From: an uncultured Clostridia bacterium
GTDB lineage: Bacteria > Bacillota > Clostridia > Oscillospirales > CAG-272
DNA: 50,134 bases
Assembly (NCBI GenBank): GCA_944391815.1
Contig: CALXUV010000029.1
Span: 1 to 50,134 of the forward strand
Direction of reading: 5' to 3'
Numbering within the stretch: the first letter of the stretch is position 1; each line of letters begins with the position of its first letter. Made by a program: the position numbers and the translations under genes. Of this stretch, positions 23,077 through 31,873 are shown piece after piece. The notes beneath the pieces were generated by a model. The model was given only the letters and a program-made list of their open reading frames with translations, did not search any database and had not been told where the DNA came from.

Positions 23077-23418
23077 TACCTGTAGCAAAATTTTTTATTA
23101 TTTTTTTTGCAAGCTGTTTTTTGCTTTGGTAATTACTTTAGTTTTTGCATCAGAACCGTACAAAAAAACGTTACCAAGGCGTTTAATGATAACGCTGAAA
23201 ATCCGCTGTTCTTCCGGCAGATATGGCGTGAATAACCACTGTTTTTTCAACAGCCATTTTCCAGTAACTGCAAATGTCATAAAATCGCAAGCAGGTTTTT
23301 CAGAAAATTCAAAACTGTAATTTCAGGTCTGATATCCGGATTTACTGATTAATGTATAAAAAATATCTAGTCCTTACGCATAAAAACACAATTTTTCAAT
23401 ATTTTTTGCAGATTTGTA

Positions 23419-23447
23419 TTGACAAAACATTTTGTTTGTGATATACT
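23419..23447 (+). promoter_or_regulatory. Sigma-A promoter of infC-rpmI-rplT
   Basis: -35 TTGACA (23419-23424, consensus), 17-bp spacer, -10 TATACT (23442-23447). It leaves a leader of about 150 nt before infC. Confidence 0.85.
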
Positions 23448-23454
23448 GACTAAG

Positions 23455-23600
23455 TACAAAGAAGCAGAACTCTCCGTTCTCACCAATGAGTCTACGATTC
23501 AAGGTCAATATCTTACCGCCGTTTTGTGTACGGCGCTTGTGTGTTGCGGGGAGATAATGTTATCTTTACCGCATTTTTTATTCAACGGAGGTGCTTTACT
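23455..23600 (+). promoter_or_regulatory. Structured leader of the infC operon (L20-type leader by position)
   Basis: The leader contains three hairpins: AGAAC/GTTCT near 23467-23480; CGCCGT (23517-23522) / ACGGCG (23530-23535); and an attenuator terminator at 23545-23579. In Bacillus subtilis ribosomal protein L20 represses this operon by acting on a leader attenuator. Position and architecture here agree, but I have not aligned it to the known L20 leader family. Confidence 0.65.
23545..23579 (+). terminator. Leader attenuator before infC
   Basis: Outer stem TGCGG (23545-23549) / CCGCA (23569-23573), inner stem AGATAA (23552-23557) / TTATCT (23560-23565), followed by TTTTTT (23574-23579). 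It lies 21 bp upstream of the infC start, so it stops readthrough rather than ending a gene. Confidence 0.75.
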
Positions 23601-24146
23601 ATCAAAAACACAAACGGAAAAGAGCATGAAATCAACGAAGAGATAGGCTTTGCCGCCGACAAGAAAATCCGTGTTATCGGTAACGACGGAGAACAGTTCG
23701 GTATAGTCTCGTTTTCGGAAGCTCTCAGAACAGCTTATGACAGAGGGCTTGACCTTGTGCTGATGTCTGCGCAGTCGGAAGTGCCCGTGTGCAAGATCAT
23801 GGATTACGGAAAATTCAAATTTGACCGTGATAAAAAGGAAAAAGAAGCTAAGAAGAAACAGAAAACAATCGAAGTCAAAGAAATTCAGCTTACCTGCCTT
23901 ATCGATGTCAACGATTTCAATACAAAGGTAAATCATGCGCGCCGTTTCCTTACCGACGGAAATAAGGTTAAGGTTATGGTAAAGTTCAGAGGACGTCAGA
24001 TGTCAAGACAGGATGTCGGTAAAGAGCTTCTGGACCGTTTCAAGGACGCTTGCAGCGAACTCGGTACTCCCGAAAAAGCTCCCGTTCTTGACGGAAGAAA
24101 TATGATTATGTTTATCGCTCCGGCTAAATCCGCCGCTGCAAAATGA
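23601..24146 (+). CDS. infC: Translation initiation factor IF-3 with apparent ATC start codon
   Basis: Binds the 30S subunit, prevents premature 50S joining and checks start codons. The 181 residues include the N-domain (INEEIGF, IRVIGNDGEQFGIVS), the linker DYGKFKFDRDKKEKEAKK and the C-domain (VKEIQLTCLIDVNDFNTKVNHA, VKVMVKFRGRQM). The frame has no ATG, GTG or TTG where IF-3 should begin. A near-perfect ribosome binding site GGAGGTG lies 8-9 nt before ATC (23601-23603), giving the start (I)KNTNGKEHEINEEIG. Rare ATT/ATA/ATC starts are typical of infC and allow IF-3 to repress itself. First gene of infC-rpmI-rplT, 14 bp before rpmI. Confidence 0.95.
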   Translation: MKNTNGKEHEINEEIGFAADKKIRVIGNDGEQFGIVSFSEALRTAYDRGLDLVLMSAQSEVPVCKIMDYGKFKFDRDKKEKEAKKKQKTIEVKEIQLTCLIDVNDFNTKVNHARRFLTDGNKVKVMVKFRGRQMSRQDVGKELLDRFKDACSELGTPEKAPVLDGRNMIMFIAPAKSAAAK

Positions 24147-24160
24147 AAGGAGTTTCAACA

Positions 24161-24358
24161 ATGGGAAAAATCAAAACACATAGCGCTTCCGCTAAAAGAT
24201 TCACCGTTACAAAAAGCGGAAAGGTTAAATTAAACCATATGAACCGTCGTCATAAACTCGGTCTCAAAACCACCAAGCGCAAAAGAACTCTCAGAAAAAG
24301 AGGTTACCTGAGCGAGTCTATGGCTCCCAATATAAAAAAACTGCTTCCCCGTGTTTAA
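24161..24358 (+). CDS. rpmI: 50S ribosomal protein L35
   Basis: Small basic large-subunit protein of 65 residues, normal for L35: GKIKTHSASAKRFTVT, then LNHMNRRHKLGLKTTKRKR. The ATG at 24161 follows AGGAG by 9 nt. The frame is open from 24143, but that part lacks its own ribosome binding site and L35 conservation. It lies between infC and rplT, as is standard. Confidence 0.97.
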   Translation: MGKIKTHSASAKRFTVTKSGKVKLNHMNRRHKLGLKTTKRKRTLRKRGYLSESMAPNIKKLLPRV

Positions 24359-24391
24359 TTTTGCGGGCATCTAATCAAGGAGGATATCAGA

Positions 24392-24745
24392 ATGGCAAGA
24401 GTTAAAGGCGCCGTCACAACGCGCAAAAGAAGAAAGAAAATACTGAAAGCCGCAAAAGGCTACTGGGGTGCAAAATCCAAACATTTCAAGATGGCCAAAC
24501 AGGCCGTTATGAAGAGCGGAAACTATGCTTTCGCCGGCAGAAAAATGAAAAAGAGAGATTTCCGCAGACTCTGGATCACCAGAATTTCCGCGGGCTGCAA
24601 GGCTAACGGCATGAATTATTCCACATTTATGTGCGGTCTTAAAAAGTCGGGTATTGAACTCAACCGCAAAATGCTCTCCGATCTTGCGTACTCCGATACA
24701 GTTGCTTTCGCCGACCTTTGTGCAAAGGCAAAAGCTGCTCTCTAA
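24392..24745 (+). CDS. rplT: 50S ribosomal protein L20
   Basis: Early-assembly 23S rRNA-binding protein; in Firmicutes it also represses its own operon through the leader. The 117 residues are canonical: [40 protein letters not shown], then [26 protein letters not shown] ribosome binding site precedes the ATG. Last gene of the operon, with a terminator at 24754-24787. Confidence 0.98.
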   Translation: MARVKGAVTTRKRRKKILKAAKGYWGAKSKHFKMAKQAVMKSGNYAFAGRKMKKRDFRRLWITRISAGCKANGMNYSTFMCGLKKSGIELNRKMLSDLAYSDTVAFADLCAKAKAAL

Positions 24746-24753
24746 TAGAATTC

Positions 24754-24787
24754 AAAGGCTGTGTTCGCTACGGACTCAGCCTTTTTT
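24754..24787 (+). terminator. Rho-independent terminator of infC-rpmI-rplT
   Basis: Stem AAAGGCTG (24754-24761) / CAGCCTTT (24777-24784) with an inner GTTCG/CGGAC helix, followed by TTTTTTT. It lies 8 bp after the rplT stop. Confidence 0.85.
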
Positions 24788-25016
24788 TCGCATTTGCCTG
24801 CTTTTTCGTATACCTACTTGTCATCTTATCAGCTCTGTTAAACAGCCTCTGTTACTATATCAGCGACCGCAGAAGTGCACTTAGATATAGACATTTTTCC
24901 CGACTTGGAATTTATCTGCAAGAAAAGAAGACAGGAAGATACGATAAGATAACAAAACCGTTGCAGCAATTTCAAATAAATGTGATTATAATACAGACAA
25001 AAAGGAGAACACAAAT

Positions 25017-25817
25017 TTGCAACAAGAAATTATTACCTCACGGAACAATCCGAAAATAAAATTTGCCGCAGCACTCAGCGACAAAAAATTCCGTACGGAA
25101 AACGGCGTTTTCGCTTTTGAAGGGTTCAAGCTTCTTGACGAATTTCTTTCCTGCGGTTTACGCCCTGAGTTTCTTTTCGTTACAAAATCCGCTGCCGATT
25201 ATATCGGAAAGCGTCATCCCGGATGTCCTTTTACCGTCGTATCAGAAGATGTTTACAATAAAATTTCTTTTGAAAAATCTCCCGAAGGGATATTCTGTGT
25301 TTCAAAAACCCTTGACAAAATCCACAATATAATTATAATATATAGAAGGGATTATTTTCAGACCTCCTCATGTCTCCTGCTTGACGGCATAAGCGATCCC
25401 GGCAATCTCGGCACAATTCTGAGAAGCGCCGGCGCTTTCGGTATCGACACAGTCATCCTCAGCAAAAACTGTGCAGACGTATACAACAACAAAACCGTAA
25501 GAGCATCTATGGGTGCTGTTTTCAGACAGAAAACTTTGCGCCTTGACAGTCTCCCTGCCGCCGTAAAGGCGTTACAGGAAAACGAAGTAAAGGTTTACGC
25601 TGCGGCGCTGAGCAAAACAGCCGTACCGCTGGAAACCGTTGACTTCAGTCAGAAATTATGTTTTGTTGTCGGCAGCGAAGCAAACGGTATCAGTAAAGAA
25701 GTTCTCGACGCATGCCAAAGACAGGTAATAATCGGAATGGAAAAATCAACAGAATCACTCAATGCCGCTACAGCGGCGTCAATACTGATGTACGAGCAGT
25801 ACAGATCGCAACGCTAA
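25017..25817 (+). CDS. TrmH/SpoU-family rRNA or tRNA 2'-O-ribose methyltransferase
   Basis: Methylates ribose 2'-OH in RNA using S-adenosylmethionine. The 266 residues have an N-terminal substrate-binding domain (FAFEGFKLLDEFLSCGLRPEFLFV) and a SPOUT catalytic domain with LLLDGISDPGNLGTILRSAG (motif 1, Asn and Arg present), CFVVGSEANGIS (motif 2) and ESLNAATAASILMYE (motif 3). The start is TTG at 25017, 9 nt after AAGGAG; no ATG fits. A -10-like TATAAT sits at 24987-24992 without a good -35. Similar genes lie near rplT in other Firmicutes (ysgA-type). The exact RNA target is not predictable. Confidence 0.9.
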   Translation: MQQEIITSRNNPKIKFAAALSDKKFRTENGVFAFEGFKLLDEFLSCGLRPEFLFVTKSAADYIGKRHPGCPFTVVSEDVYNKISFEKSPEGIFCVSKTLDKIHNIIIIYRRDYFQTSSCLLLDGISDPGNLGTILRSAGAFGIDTVILSKNCADVYNNKTVRASMGAVFRQKTLRLDSLPAAVKALQENEVKVYAAALSKTAVPLETVDFSQKLCFVVGSEANGISKEVLDACQRQVIIGMEKSTESLNAATAASILMYEQYRSQR

Positions 25818-25832
25818 AGAAAGGAGTCGGTT

Positions 25833-27584
25833 ATGCACGACAGCAGATACTGGATCTGGCTCAGCCTTGCCTTTCAGCCCGGGAATACCGGTTTTGACAA
25901 ACTTTTCCGCGCTTTCGGCTACAATGCAAAAGCTATATACGAAGCGGACAGCGACGCTTATGCGAAAATTTTCGGAAACAGGTCAGACGCCATCCGTACT
26001 CTGTGTGATAAACGGATCGACAACGCTCTGAAAATTCTCGATTTCTGTGAAAAGAACAACATAGGTCTTCTGACTCCGGATGAAAATAAATATCCTTCTT
26101 CTCTTCTGCGAATACAGGGACAGCCTCCGGTAATATACTATAAGGGTACAGTACCGGATTTTTCGGCAAACCTCTCCATCGCTGTTGTCGGCACTCGCAA
26201 CGTCACTTCTTACGGAACCTCAGCCGCATATACCATTTCACACGATCTGGCTTACGCAGGAGCAATAATTGTAAGCGGTATGGCGATCGGTACCGATACC
26301 GCCGCTCACAGAGGAGCTCTTGATGCAAAAGGAACAACCGTTGCTTTTTTAGGCAGCGGTATAAATGTTATCTATCCAAAAGACAACAGCCGTCTTTTCG
26401 ACGAAATCACCGAATCCGGTGCGGTAATGACTGATTATCCGCCGTTTTCACGTCCCGAAGGCAGACATTTCCCGATAAGAAACAGACTGATAAGCGGAGT
26501 AAGTCACGGCGTGCTGGTAATTGAAGCGGCTAAAAAAAGCGGTGCTCTCCTTACCGCAAACCATGCCATAAATCAAGGCAAACTTCTCTACGCTCTTCCG
26601 GGCAGGATCGGAGAGCTGACAAGCGAAGGCACGAACAACCTTCTTCTCAGCGGTGCAAAAGCCGTCACCAAAACCGAGGACATAATCTCGGATTTCGAGC
26701 ATCTGTTCAGATTCAGACCTATCCCGAACAGAAGCGGATATACTCAGTTCAGCAGCGGAATTCAATCCGCTGATAATACAGCGTTCAATCCTTTTGGCGG
26801 TAACGGAAAAGGCATTGGCGCATACAGCGGAAACGGCAGCTTCTATGACCGGTTTACTCCGATGCCGGAAAGTAGACCTGATAATAAAAGCACTGATTTA
26901 AAACCGAACGGCAAAGCAAGAAAAATCAGCCGGGTAAATCCCGCACCAAGGTATTTTGATCCTCAGGCTTACCGAAACCAAGCGGAAAACCGTCTGTCTG
27001 AACCCAAACCGCTGATTATTTACAGTGACTTTGATGACAGCGAGTTCAAAAAAGCAAACGAGTCACTGACCGATCAGCAGAAGGAAGAGCTCGAAAGCAT
27101 CGGAATGCTTTCACACAGAACCGTGATAAAATATCCGGAAGCTCCTGTTCCCGAGGGCGGTTACAAAGTGAAACTGACAAAGGAAAAGATTGAGGAATTT
27201 GACAGGCTTACCGATGACATGAATAAACGTGCAATCGCCATGGATGAGATCAGAAGCGGAATAAAAGTACGCTCGCCGTTCAAGGGGGTAAACGACCTCA
27301 AAGAGCTTGACAGATTGTACATGGAAGACAGAAAAAAACAGGAAAGTCGCAGTGCTGAAAAGGAGAAAGCCGGAAATGAAACCGAAATCGATTATACCGG
27401 ACTTTCCGGAGTTGAAATTTCGGTGCTCAAGCTGCTCGAAAACGGAGATAAGCTGACGGTTGACTCAATGTCCTGCCTTGGAATTCCACTCCCTAAACTT
27501 CTTTCACTGCTTACCGTTCTTGAAATCAAAAAACGGATAGTTCAGCTGCCGGGTGGATTTTTTCAGATAAATAAAAAACTCTGA
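25833..27584 (+). CDS. dprA: DNA-processing protein DprA with unusually long linker
   Basis: Binds incoming single-stranded DNA and loads RecA in natural transformation. The Rossmann-like core spans residues of about 85-290: AVVGTRNVTSYG, IIVSGMAIGTDTAAHRGAL, TVAFLGSGINVIYP, then FPIRNRLISG and a GALLTANHAINQG-like region. The C-terminal winged helix (about 520-583, ending LLTVLEIKKRIVQLPGGFF) is intact. Between them lies a polar, Pro/Ser/Asn-rich linker of about 220 residues, which makes the 583-residue protein much longer than the usual 300-380. It starts 15 bp after the methyltransferase with GGAG before the ATG. The order dprA-topA-trmFO is conserved in Firmicutes. Confidence 0.93.
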   Translation: MHDSRYWIWLSLAFQPGNTGFDKLFRAFGYNAKAIYEADSDAYAKIFGNRSDAIRTLCDKRIDNALKILDFCEKNNIGLLTPDENKYPSSLLRIQGQPPVIYYKGTVPDFSANLSIAVVGTRNVTSYGTSAAYTISHDLAYAGAIIVSGMAIGTDTAAHRGALDAKGTTVAFLGSGINVIYPKDNSRLFDEITESGAVMTDYPPFSRPEGRHFPIRNRLISGVSHGVLVIEAAKKSGALLTANHAINQGKLLYALPGRIGELTSEGTNNLLLSGAKAVTKTEDIISDFEHLFRFRPIPNRSGYTQFSSGIQSADNTAFNPFGGNGKGIGAYSGNGSFYDRFTPMPESRPDNKSTDLKPNGKARKISRVNPAPRYFDPQAYRNQAENRLSEPKPLIIYSDFDDSEFKKANESLTDQQKEELESIGMLSHRTVIKYPEAPVPEGGYKVKLTKEKIEEFDRLTDDMNKRAIAMDEIRSGIKVRSPFKGVNDLKELDRLYMEDRKKQESRSAEKEKAGNETEIDYTGLSGVEISVLKLLENGDKLTVDSMSCLGIPLPKLLSLLTVLEIKKRIVQLPGGFFQINKKL

Positions 27585-27618
27585 TCCGTCAAGATGTCTG
27601 ATTATCAGGCGTACTGCA

Positions 27619-28100
27619 CGTTTTAACAGTCACAGTAAGTACACGGCTAACCGCTCATTTAAGTTAACGGTCACAGGTTAGACAGTGGCGTTTACAATTT
27701 TACTGTCGGCGACCGTACTTTACATGAATCCGGATTTTACAGACCGTAACTTTACAGCACAAAAAGCTTGCATTTTTACTAACGATAACTGTAAAGTAAA
27801 AAGAGCTTGCAGTTTAACCGGCAATAACCGTACAGTACAAAGAGAGCTTAAATTTTAACTGAAGATAACTCTACATTACAAAAGGCTTGCATTCTAACTG
27901 ACAATAACCGTACAGTACAAAAAACTCACATTTTAACTGACAATAACTGTACAGTACAAAAAACTCACATTTTAACTGACGGTAACAGTTCATTGCACGC
28001 ATCTTTCATTTTTTAACTGACGTCACCATACTTTGCAAGGGGCTTGAATTTTCACTGTCGGTAACAGTACAGTATTAAAAGCCAACGTTTTAACTTAAAA
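27619..28100. repeat. Degenerate tandem repeat array, period about 39 bp, between dprA and topA
   Basis: About twelve non-coding units of 37-40 bp. Unit starts can be placed near 27619, 27657, 27697, 27734, 27772, 27812, 27852, 27891, 27930, 27969, 28008 and 28047. The approximate consensus begins ATTTTAACTGAC, continues with a TAACNGTACAGTAC block and ends AAAAGCTTGC. Units at 27891 and 27930 are nearly identical (38 of 39 bases or so); outer units are more diverged, as in an old array with a young centre. It fills most of the gene-free stretch 27585-28217. There are no unique spacers, so it is not a CRISPR, and stop codons occur in all frames. Confidence 0.85.
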
Positions 28101-28140
28101 CAATACTAACCGCGTTCCGTTTAGTTTCGGATCCGGTTAC

Positions 28141-28198
28141 AGGTCAGAGACCTAATGAATAATAAAATTTACATCAACAGCTTTCAAAGCTGATTTTT
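28141..28198 (+). promoter_or_regulatory. Two small hairpins in the topA leader, the second terminator-like
   Basis: AGGTC-AGA-GACCT at 28141-28153, then CAGCTTTCAAAGCTG (28178-28192) followed by ATTTTTTA. The second looks like a short intrinsic terminator only 15 bp before the topA ribosome binding site, so it may act as an attenuator. Confidence 0.4.
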
Positions 28199-28217
28199 TA
28201 CCCATACGGAGGACCAA

Positions 28218-30461
28218 ATGACAAATCTGGTTATAGTCGAATCGCCTTCAAAGGCAACCACAATCAAGAATTATCTCGGCTCGGGCTACAAGGTGGTTGC
28301 GTGTCAGGGACACGTAAGAGATCTGCCGAAAAGTTCGCTCGGCGTTGACATAGAAAACAATTTTGCTCCGCACTATATCAATATCCGCGGAAAAGGTGAG
28401 CTTATCTCCGCTCTGAAAAAAGACGCAAAAGCGGCAAATAAAATTTTCCTTGCAACCGACCCCGACCGCGAGGGAGAAGCAATTTCCTGGCACCTTGCCA
28501 ACACACTCGGGCTGCCCATCGAATCGACCAAAAGAGTAACATTCAACGAAATTACAAAGCCGGCAGTAAAAGCCGCCATTAAAAATCCGAGAAACATCGA
28601 CATAAAGCTGGTAGACTCACAACAGGCAAGAAGAATCCTTGACAGAATAGTCGGATACAAGCTGAGTCCATTCCTCTGGAAAGCCGTGAAAAGCGGTCTT
28701 TCTGCCGGAAGAGTTCAGTCGGTGGCAACAAAGGCAATTGTTGAAAGAGAAGAGGAAATAAGAAACTTCGTCGCCGAGGAGTACTGGCTGCTCGACGCTC
28801 TTTTCGAAAGTCTTAATTTAAAAGCCAAATTCTACGGAAAAGCACCGGGCGAAACAAAAACAGATCTTAAAACCAAAGAGCAGACGTACGAAATAATCGA
28901 TGCCGTCAAAGACAGGGATTTTACCGTTGTTTCGGTAAAAAAAGCGGTTCGTCAGAAAAATCCCGCTCCGCCCTTTAACACCTCTTCAATGCAGCAGGAA
29001 GCGGCTAAAAAGCTGAATTTCCAGTCACAGTACACTATGAGAATTGCACAAGAGCTTTACGAAGGTATCAACCTCGGCTCCGAAAACGGTGGAATTCACG
29101 GTCTTATCACCTACATGCGTACCGACTCTTTAAGAATTTCAGCCGAGGCTACCGAAGCCGCAAAAACCTATATTGAAGAAAAATACGGCAAAAAATATCT
29201 TCCCTCTTCCGCAAGAGTGTACAAGTCGAAAGAAAACGCACAGGACGCTCACGAGGCAATCCGTCCGGCTGACGTTACCTTGCACCCCGACCAGATCAAA
29301 AAATATCTCAGTCAGGGACAGTATAAACTGTATAAGCTTATATGGAGCAGATTCGTCGCCAGCCAGATGGCAAATGCGGAATTCGATACGGTAAGCGCCG
29401 ACATTCAGGCAGGCGACTACATTTTCAGAACCAGCGGATATATAGTCAAATTCAACGGATTTATGCAGGTCTGGGCTTCCGATGATATTGATTACGAAGG
29501 CGAAAACCTACGCCTTCCTGAGCTTAAAAAAGGTCAGGTGCTCTCCCCCTGCAAGCTCGTGCCCACGCAGAAATTCACCGAACCGCCGGCAAGATACAAC
29601 GAGGCTACCCTTATCAAGTTCCTTGAGGAAAAAGGAATAGGCAGACCGTCTACTTTTGCAACGATAATCTCGACGATTATTTCAAGGGGATATGTAAAGA
29701 GAGACAAGCACTCGCTTGTTCCGACTTCGCTCGGCGAAATCACCACCAAAATTATCAGCGACAATTTCCCCGATATAGTCGACTGCAAATTCACTGCGCA
29801 AATGGAGAACAGCCTCGACAACATCGCCGAAGGCAAAAACACAATGCAGGGAGTTCTCGGCGGCTTTTATAAAAAATTCGAAAAAAGTCTCCAAAAAGCC
29901 GAGGAGAAAACCAAGGATATGTCGTTTACCGTTCCGGCGGAGCAGACTGACATTATCTGCGATAAATGCGGCAGTGTGATGATAGTCAAAAACGGCAGAT
30001 ACGGAAAATTTGCCGCATGCCCGAACTACCCGGAATGCAAAAACACAAAACCGCTTGAAGACCGCTCATCATCTCAGAGCAAAACTCCTGAGCCGACCGG
30101 TCTTACCTGTGACCTTTGCGGAGGTAAACTGGTTATCCGTTCGGGAAAATTCGGAAACTTCTACGCATGCGAGAATTTCCCGAAATGCAAATTCACAAAA
30201 CAGATAACCAAAGATACGGGAGTTAAATGCCCGAAATGCGGCGCAAGCATTGTAGCCAAAAAAGGTAAAAACAATTCCCTCTTTTACAGCTGCGAAAGAT
30301 ATCCGGAATGCGATTTTTCCTCGTGGGATCAGCCTGTAACGGAAAAATGTCCCAGATGCGGCGGTATACTGATGAAAAAGAAAGGCAAGAACACCGTATA
30401 CTGTCTGAACAAGGGCGAATGCGGTTATACGGGTAACTATGACGGCGATGAAACAAAATAA
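28218..30461 (+). CDS. topA: DNA topoisomerase I (type IA)
   Basis: Relaxes negative supercoils through a transient 5'-phosphotyrosine. The 747 residues begin with TOPRIM (VIVESPSKATTIKNYLGS, then ATDPDREGEAISWHL with the DxD-type acidic residues). The catalytic Tyr is Tyr299 in LITYMRTDSLRIS. The CAP domain motifs RILDRIVGYKLSPFLW and SAGRVQSVA are present. The C-terminus has four CxxC zinc ribbons (CDKCGSV, CDLCGGK, CPKCGAS, CPRCGGI); the fourth is compact. GGAGG precedes the ATG. It overlaps the trmFO start by 14 bp, so these are coupled. Confidence 0.97.
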   Translation: MTNLVIVESPSKATTIKNYLGSGYKVVACQGHVRDLPKSSLGVDIENNFAPHYINIRGKGELISALKKDAKAANKIFLATDPDREGEAISWHLANTLGLPIESTKRVTFNEITKPAVKAAIKNPRNIDIKLVDSQQARRILDRIVGYKLSPFLWKAVKSGLSAGRVQSVATKAIVEREEEIRNFVAEEYWLLDALFESLNLKAKFYGKAPGETKTDLKTKEQTYEIIDAVKDRDFTVVSVKKAVRQKNPAPPFNTSSMQQEAAKKLNFQSQYTMRIAQELYEGINLGSENGGIHGLITYMRTDSLRISAEATEAAKTYIEEKYGKKYLPSSARVYKSKENAQDAHEAIRPADVTLHPDQIKKYLSQGQYKLYKLIWSRFVASQMANAEFDTVSADIQAGDYIFRTSGYIVKFNGFMQVWASDDIDYEGENLRLPELKKGQVLSPCKLVPTQKFTEPPARYNEATLIKFLEEKGIGRPSTFATIISTIISRGYVKRDKHSLVPTSLGEITTKIISDNFPDIVDCKFTAQMENSLDNIAEGKNTMQGVLGGFYKKFEKSLQKAEEKTKDMSFTVPAEQTDIICDKCGSVMIVKNGRYGKFAACPNYPECKNTKPLEDRSSSQSKTPEPTGLTCDLCGGKLVIRSGKFGNFYACENFPKCKFTKQITKDTGVKCPKCGASIVAKKGKNNSLFYSCERYPECDFSSWDQPVTEKCPRCGGILMKKKGKNTVYCLNKGECGYTGNYDGDETK

Positions 30462-31782
30462 GGTGACGGTTGTCGGTGCAGGCCTCGCAGGCTCGGAAGC
30501 CGCATACCAGATAGCTTCCAGAGGGGTAGATGTAACTCTGTATGATATTAAACCTGACGGCAAAACCCCCGCTCACGCCTCAGAGTTGTTCGGAGAACTG
30601 GTGTGCTCAAACTCTCTGAGATCCGCAGAGAGCACAAATGCAGCCGGTATGCTTAAAAAAGAACTGCGTCGGCTCGGTTCTCTTATTATGGAAGCAGCGG
30701 ACGCAAGCGCCGTTCCGGCAGGCTCGGCTCTTGCAGTTAACAGAGAGATTTTTTCGGCATATATCACAGACAAAATCAAGTCGTGTAAAAACATCGAGGT
30801 TGTCTGCGCCGAGGTAAAGGATATTCCGGATGACGGTATCTGCGTCATCGCCTCAGGACCTCTCACGACAGAAGCTCTTGCGAAAAAAATCGCCGCTTTC
30901 TTCGGCTCGGAAGGACTGTATTTCTTTGATGCAGCTGCTCCGATAGTCGATGCCGAAACAATTGACTTTAACACGGTTTTCGCACAGTCCAGATACGGAA
31001 AGGGAGACGCCGACTACCTTAACTGCCCGTTTGACAAAGAAAGCTATCTGAAATTCTACGAAAGTCTTGTTAACGCAGAAGAAGCAGAGCTTCACGACTT
31101 TGACAGAGAGCAACAAAAAAAGCTTATCGTTTTCGAAGGCTGTATGCCGATTGAAATAATGGCAAAACGGGGAGTTGACACACTTCGCTTCGGTCCTATG
31201 AAGCCGGTTGGTCTTACAGATCCGAAAACCGGTCGCGAACCTTACGCCTGCGTGCAGTTAAGGGCGGAAAACACCGACAAAACAATGTACAATCTCGTAG
31301 GATTTCAGACACACCTGAAAATTCCGGAACAGAAGCGTGTTTTCCGTATGATTCCCGGTCTTGAAAACGCTGAATTTCTTCGCTACGGAGTCATGCACAG
31401 AAACACCTATATAAATTCCCCGGGAAATCTTACCCCGGTTTATTCGGCGGTAAGCCGTCCCGATCTCTTTTTTGCGGGTCAGATGACAGGAGTTGAGGGT
31501 TACATAGAATCAGCCTCCTCAGGCTTTGTCGCAGGTATAAACGCCGCAATGCGGTACCTTGGCAAGGATCAGATAATTTTCCCCGAAACAACCGTTATCG
31601 GCTCTCTTGCTGCTTATGTCAGCCGCGGAGGCAGCGGAAAATTCCAGCCTATGAACGCAAACTTCGGGCTTATAAAACCGCTTGAAAAGAAAGTAAAAGG
31701 CGGAAAACCGGCAAGAAACCAGGCGCTTTACGAAAGAGGAATGTCTGATCTTGAAAAATTCGCCGAAGAATCCGGACTGTGA
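30448..31782 (+). CDS. trmFO: Methylenetetrahydrofolate-tRNA (uracil-5-)-methyltransferase TrmFO
   Basis: Folate- and FAD-dependent enzyme that makes 5-methyluridine at position 54 of tRNA. The FAD-binding N-terminus KVTVVGAGLAGSEAAYQIAS is followed by family segments ELVCSNSLRSAE, TNAAGMLKKE, FEGCMPIEIMAKRG, DTLRFGPMKPVGL, YACVQLRAEN and GQMTGVEGYIESASSG. I place the start at ATG 30448 because MKQNKVTVVGAG aligns with known TrmFO starts; an in-frame ATG three codons upstream (30439) is the alternative. It overlaps topA by 14 bp. Length (444) is normal. Confidence 0.96.
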   Translation: MKQNKVTVVGAGLAGSEAAYQIASRGVDVTLYDIKPDGKTPAHASELFGELVCSNSLRSAESTNAAGMLKKELRRLGSLIMEAADASAVPAGSALAVNREIFSAYITDKIKSCKNIEVVCAEVKDIPDDGICVIASGPLTTEALAKKIAAFFGSEGLYFFDAAAPIVDAETIDFNTVFAQSRYGKGDADYLNCPFDKESYLKFYESLVNAEEAELHDFDREQQKKLIVFEGCMPIEIMAKRGVDTLRFGPMKPVGLTDPKTGREPYACVQLRAENTDKTMYNLVGFQTHLKIPEQKRVFRMIPGLENAEFLRYGVMHRNTYINSPGNLTPVYSAVSRPDLFFAGQMTGVEGYIESASSGFVAGINAAMRYLGKDQIIFPETTVIGSLAAYVSRGGSGKFQPMNANFGLIKPLEKKVKGGKPARNQALYERGMSDLEKFAEESGL

Positions 31783-31873
31783 TCACCTCTTCAGCGGTTT
31801 TGCAAACAAAAGAAACGGATTACCGTAATTTCTGAAATTTTACAGACCATCTTTCTTTGTGAAAGGAACGGAT

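Noticed and set aside
23098-23280. 60-codon minus-strand ORF between tRNA-Glu and infC
   Set aside because: No ribosome binding site before the ATG, no recognisable motif, and it lies in AT-rich leader DNA.
27619-28100. CRISPR array upstream of topA
   Set aside because: The repeats abut without unique spacers, vary in sequence, and no cas gene is near.
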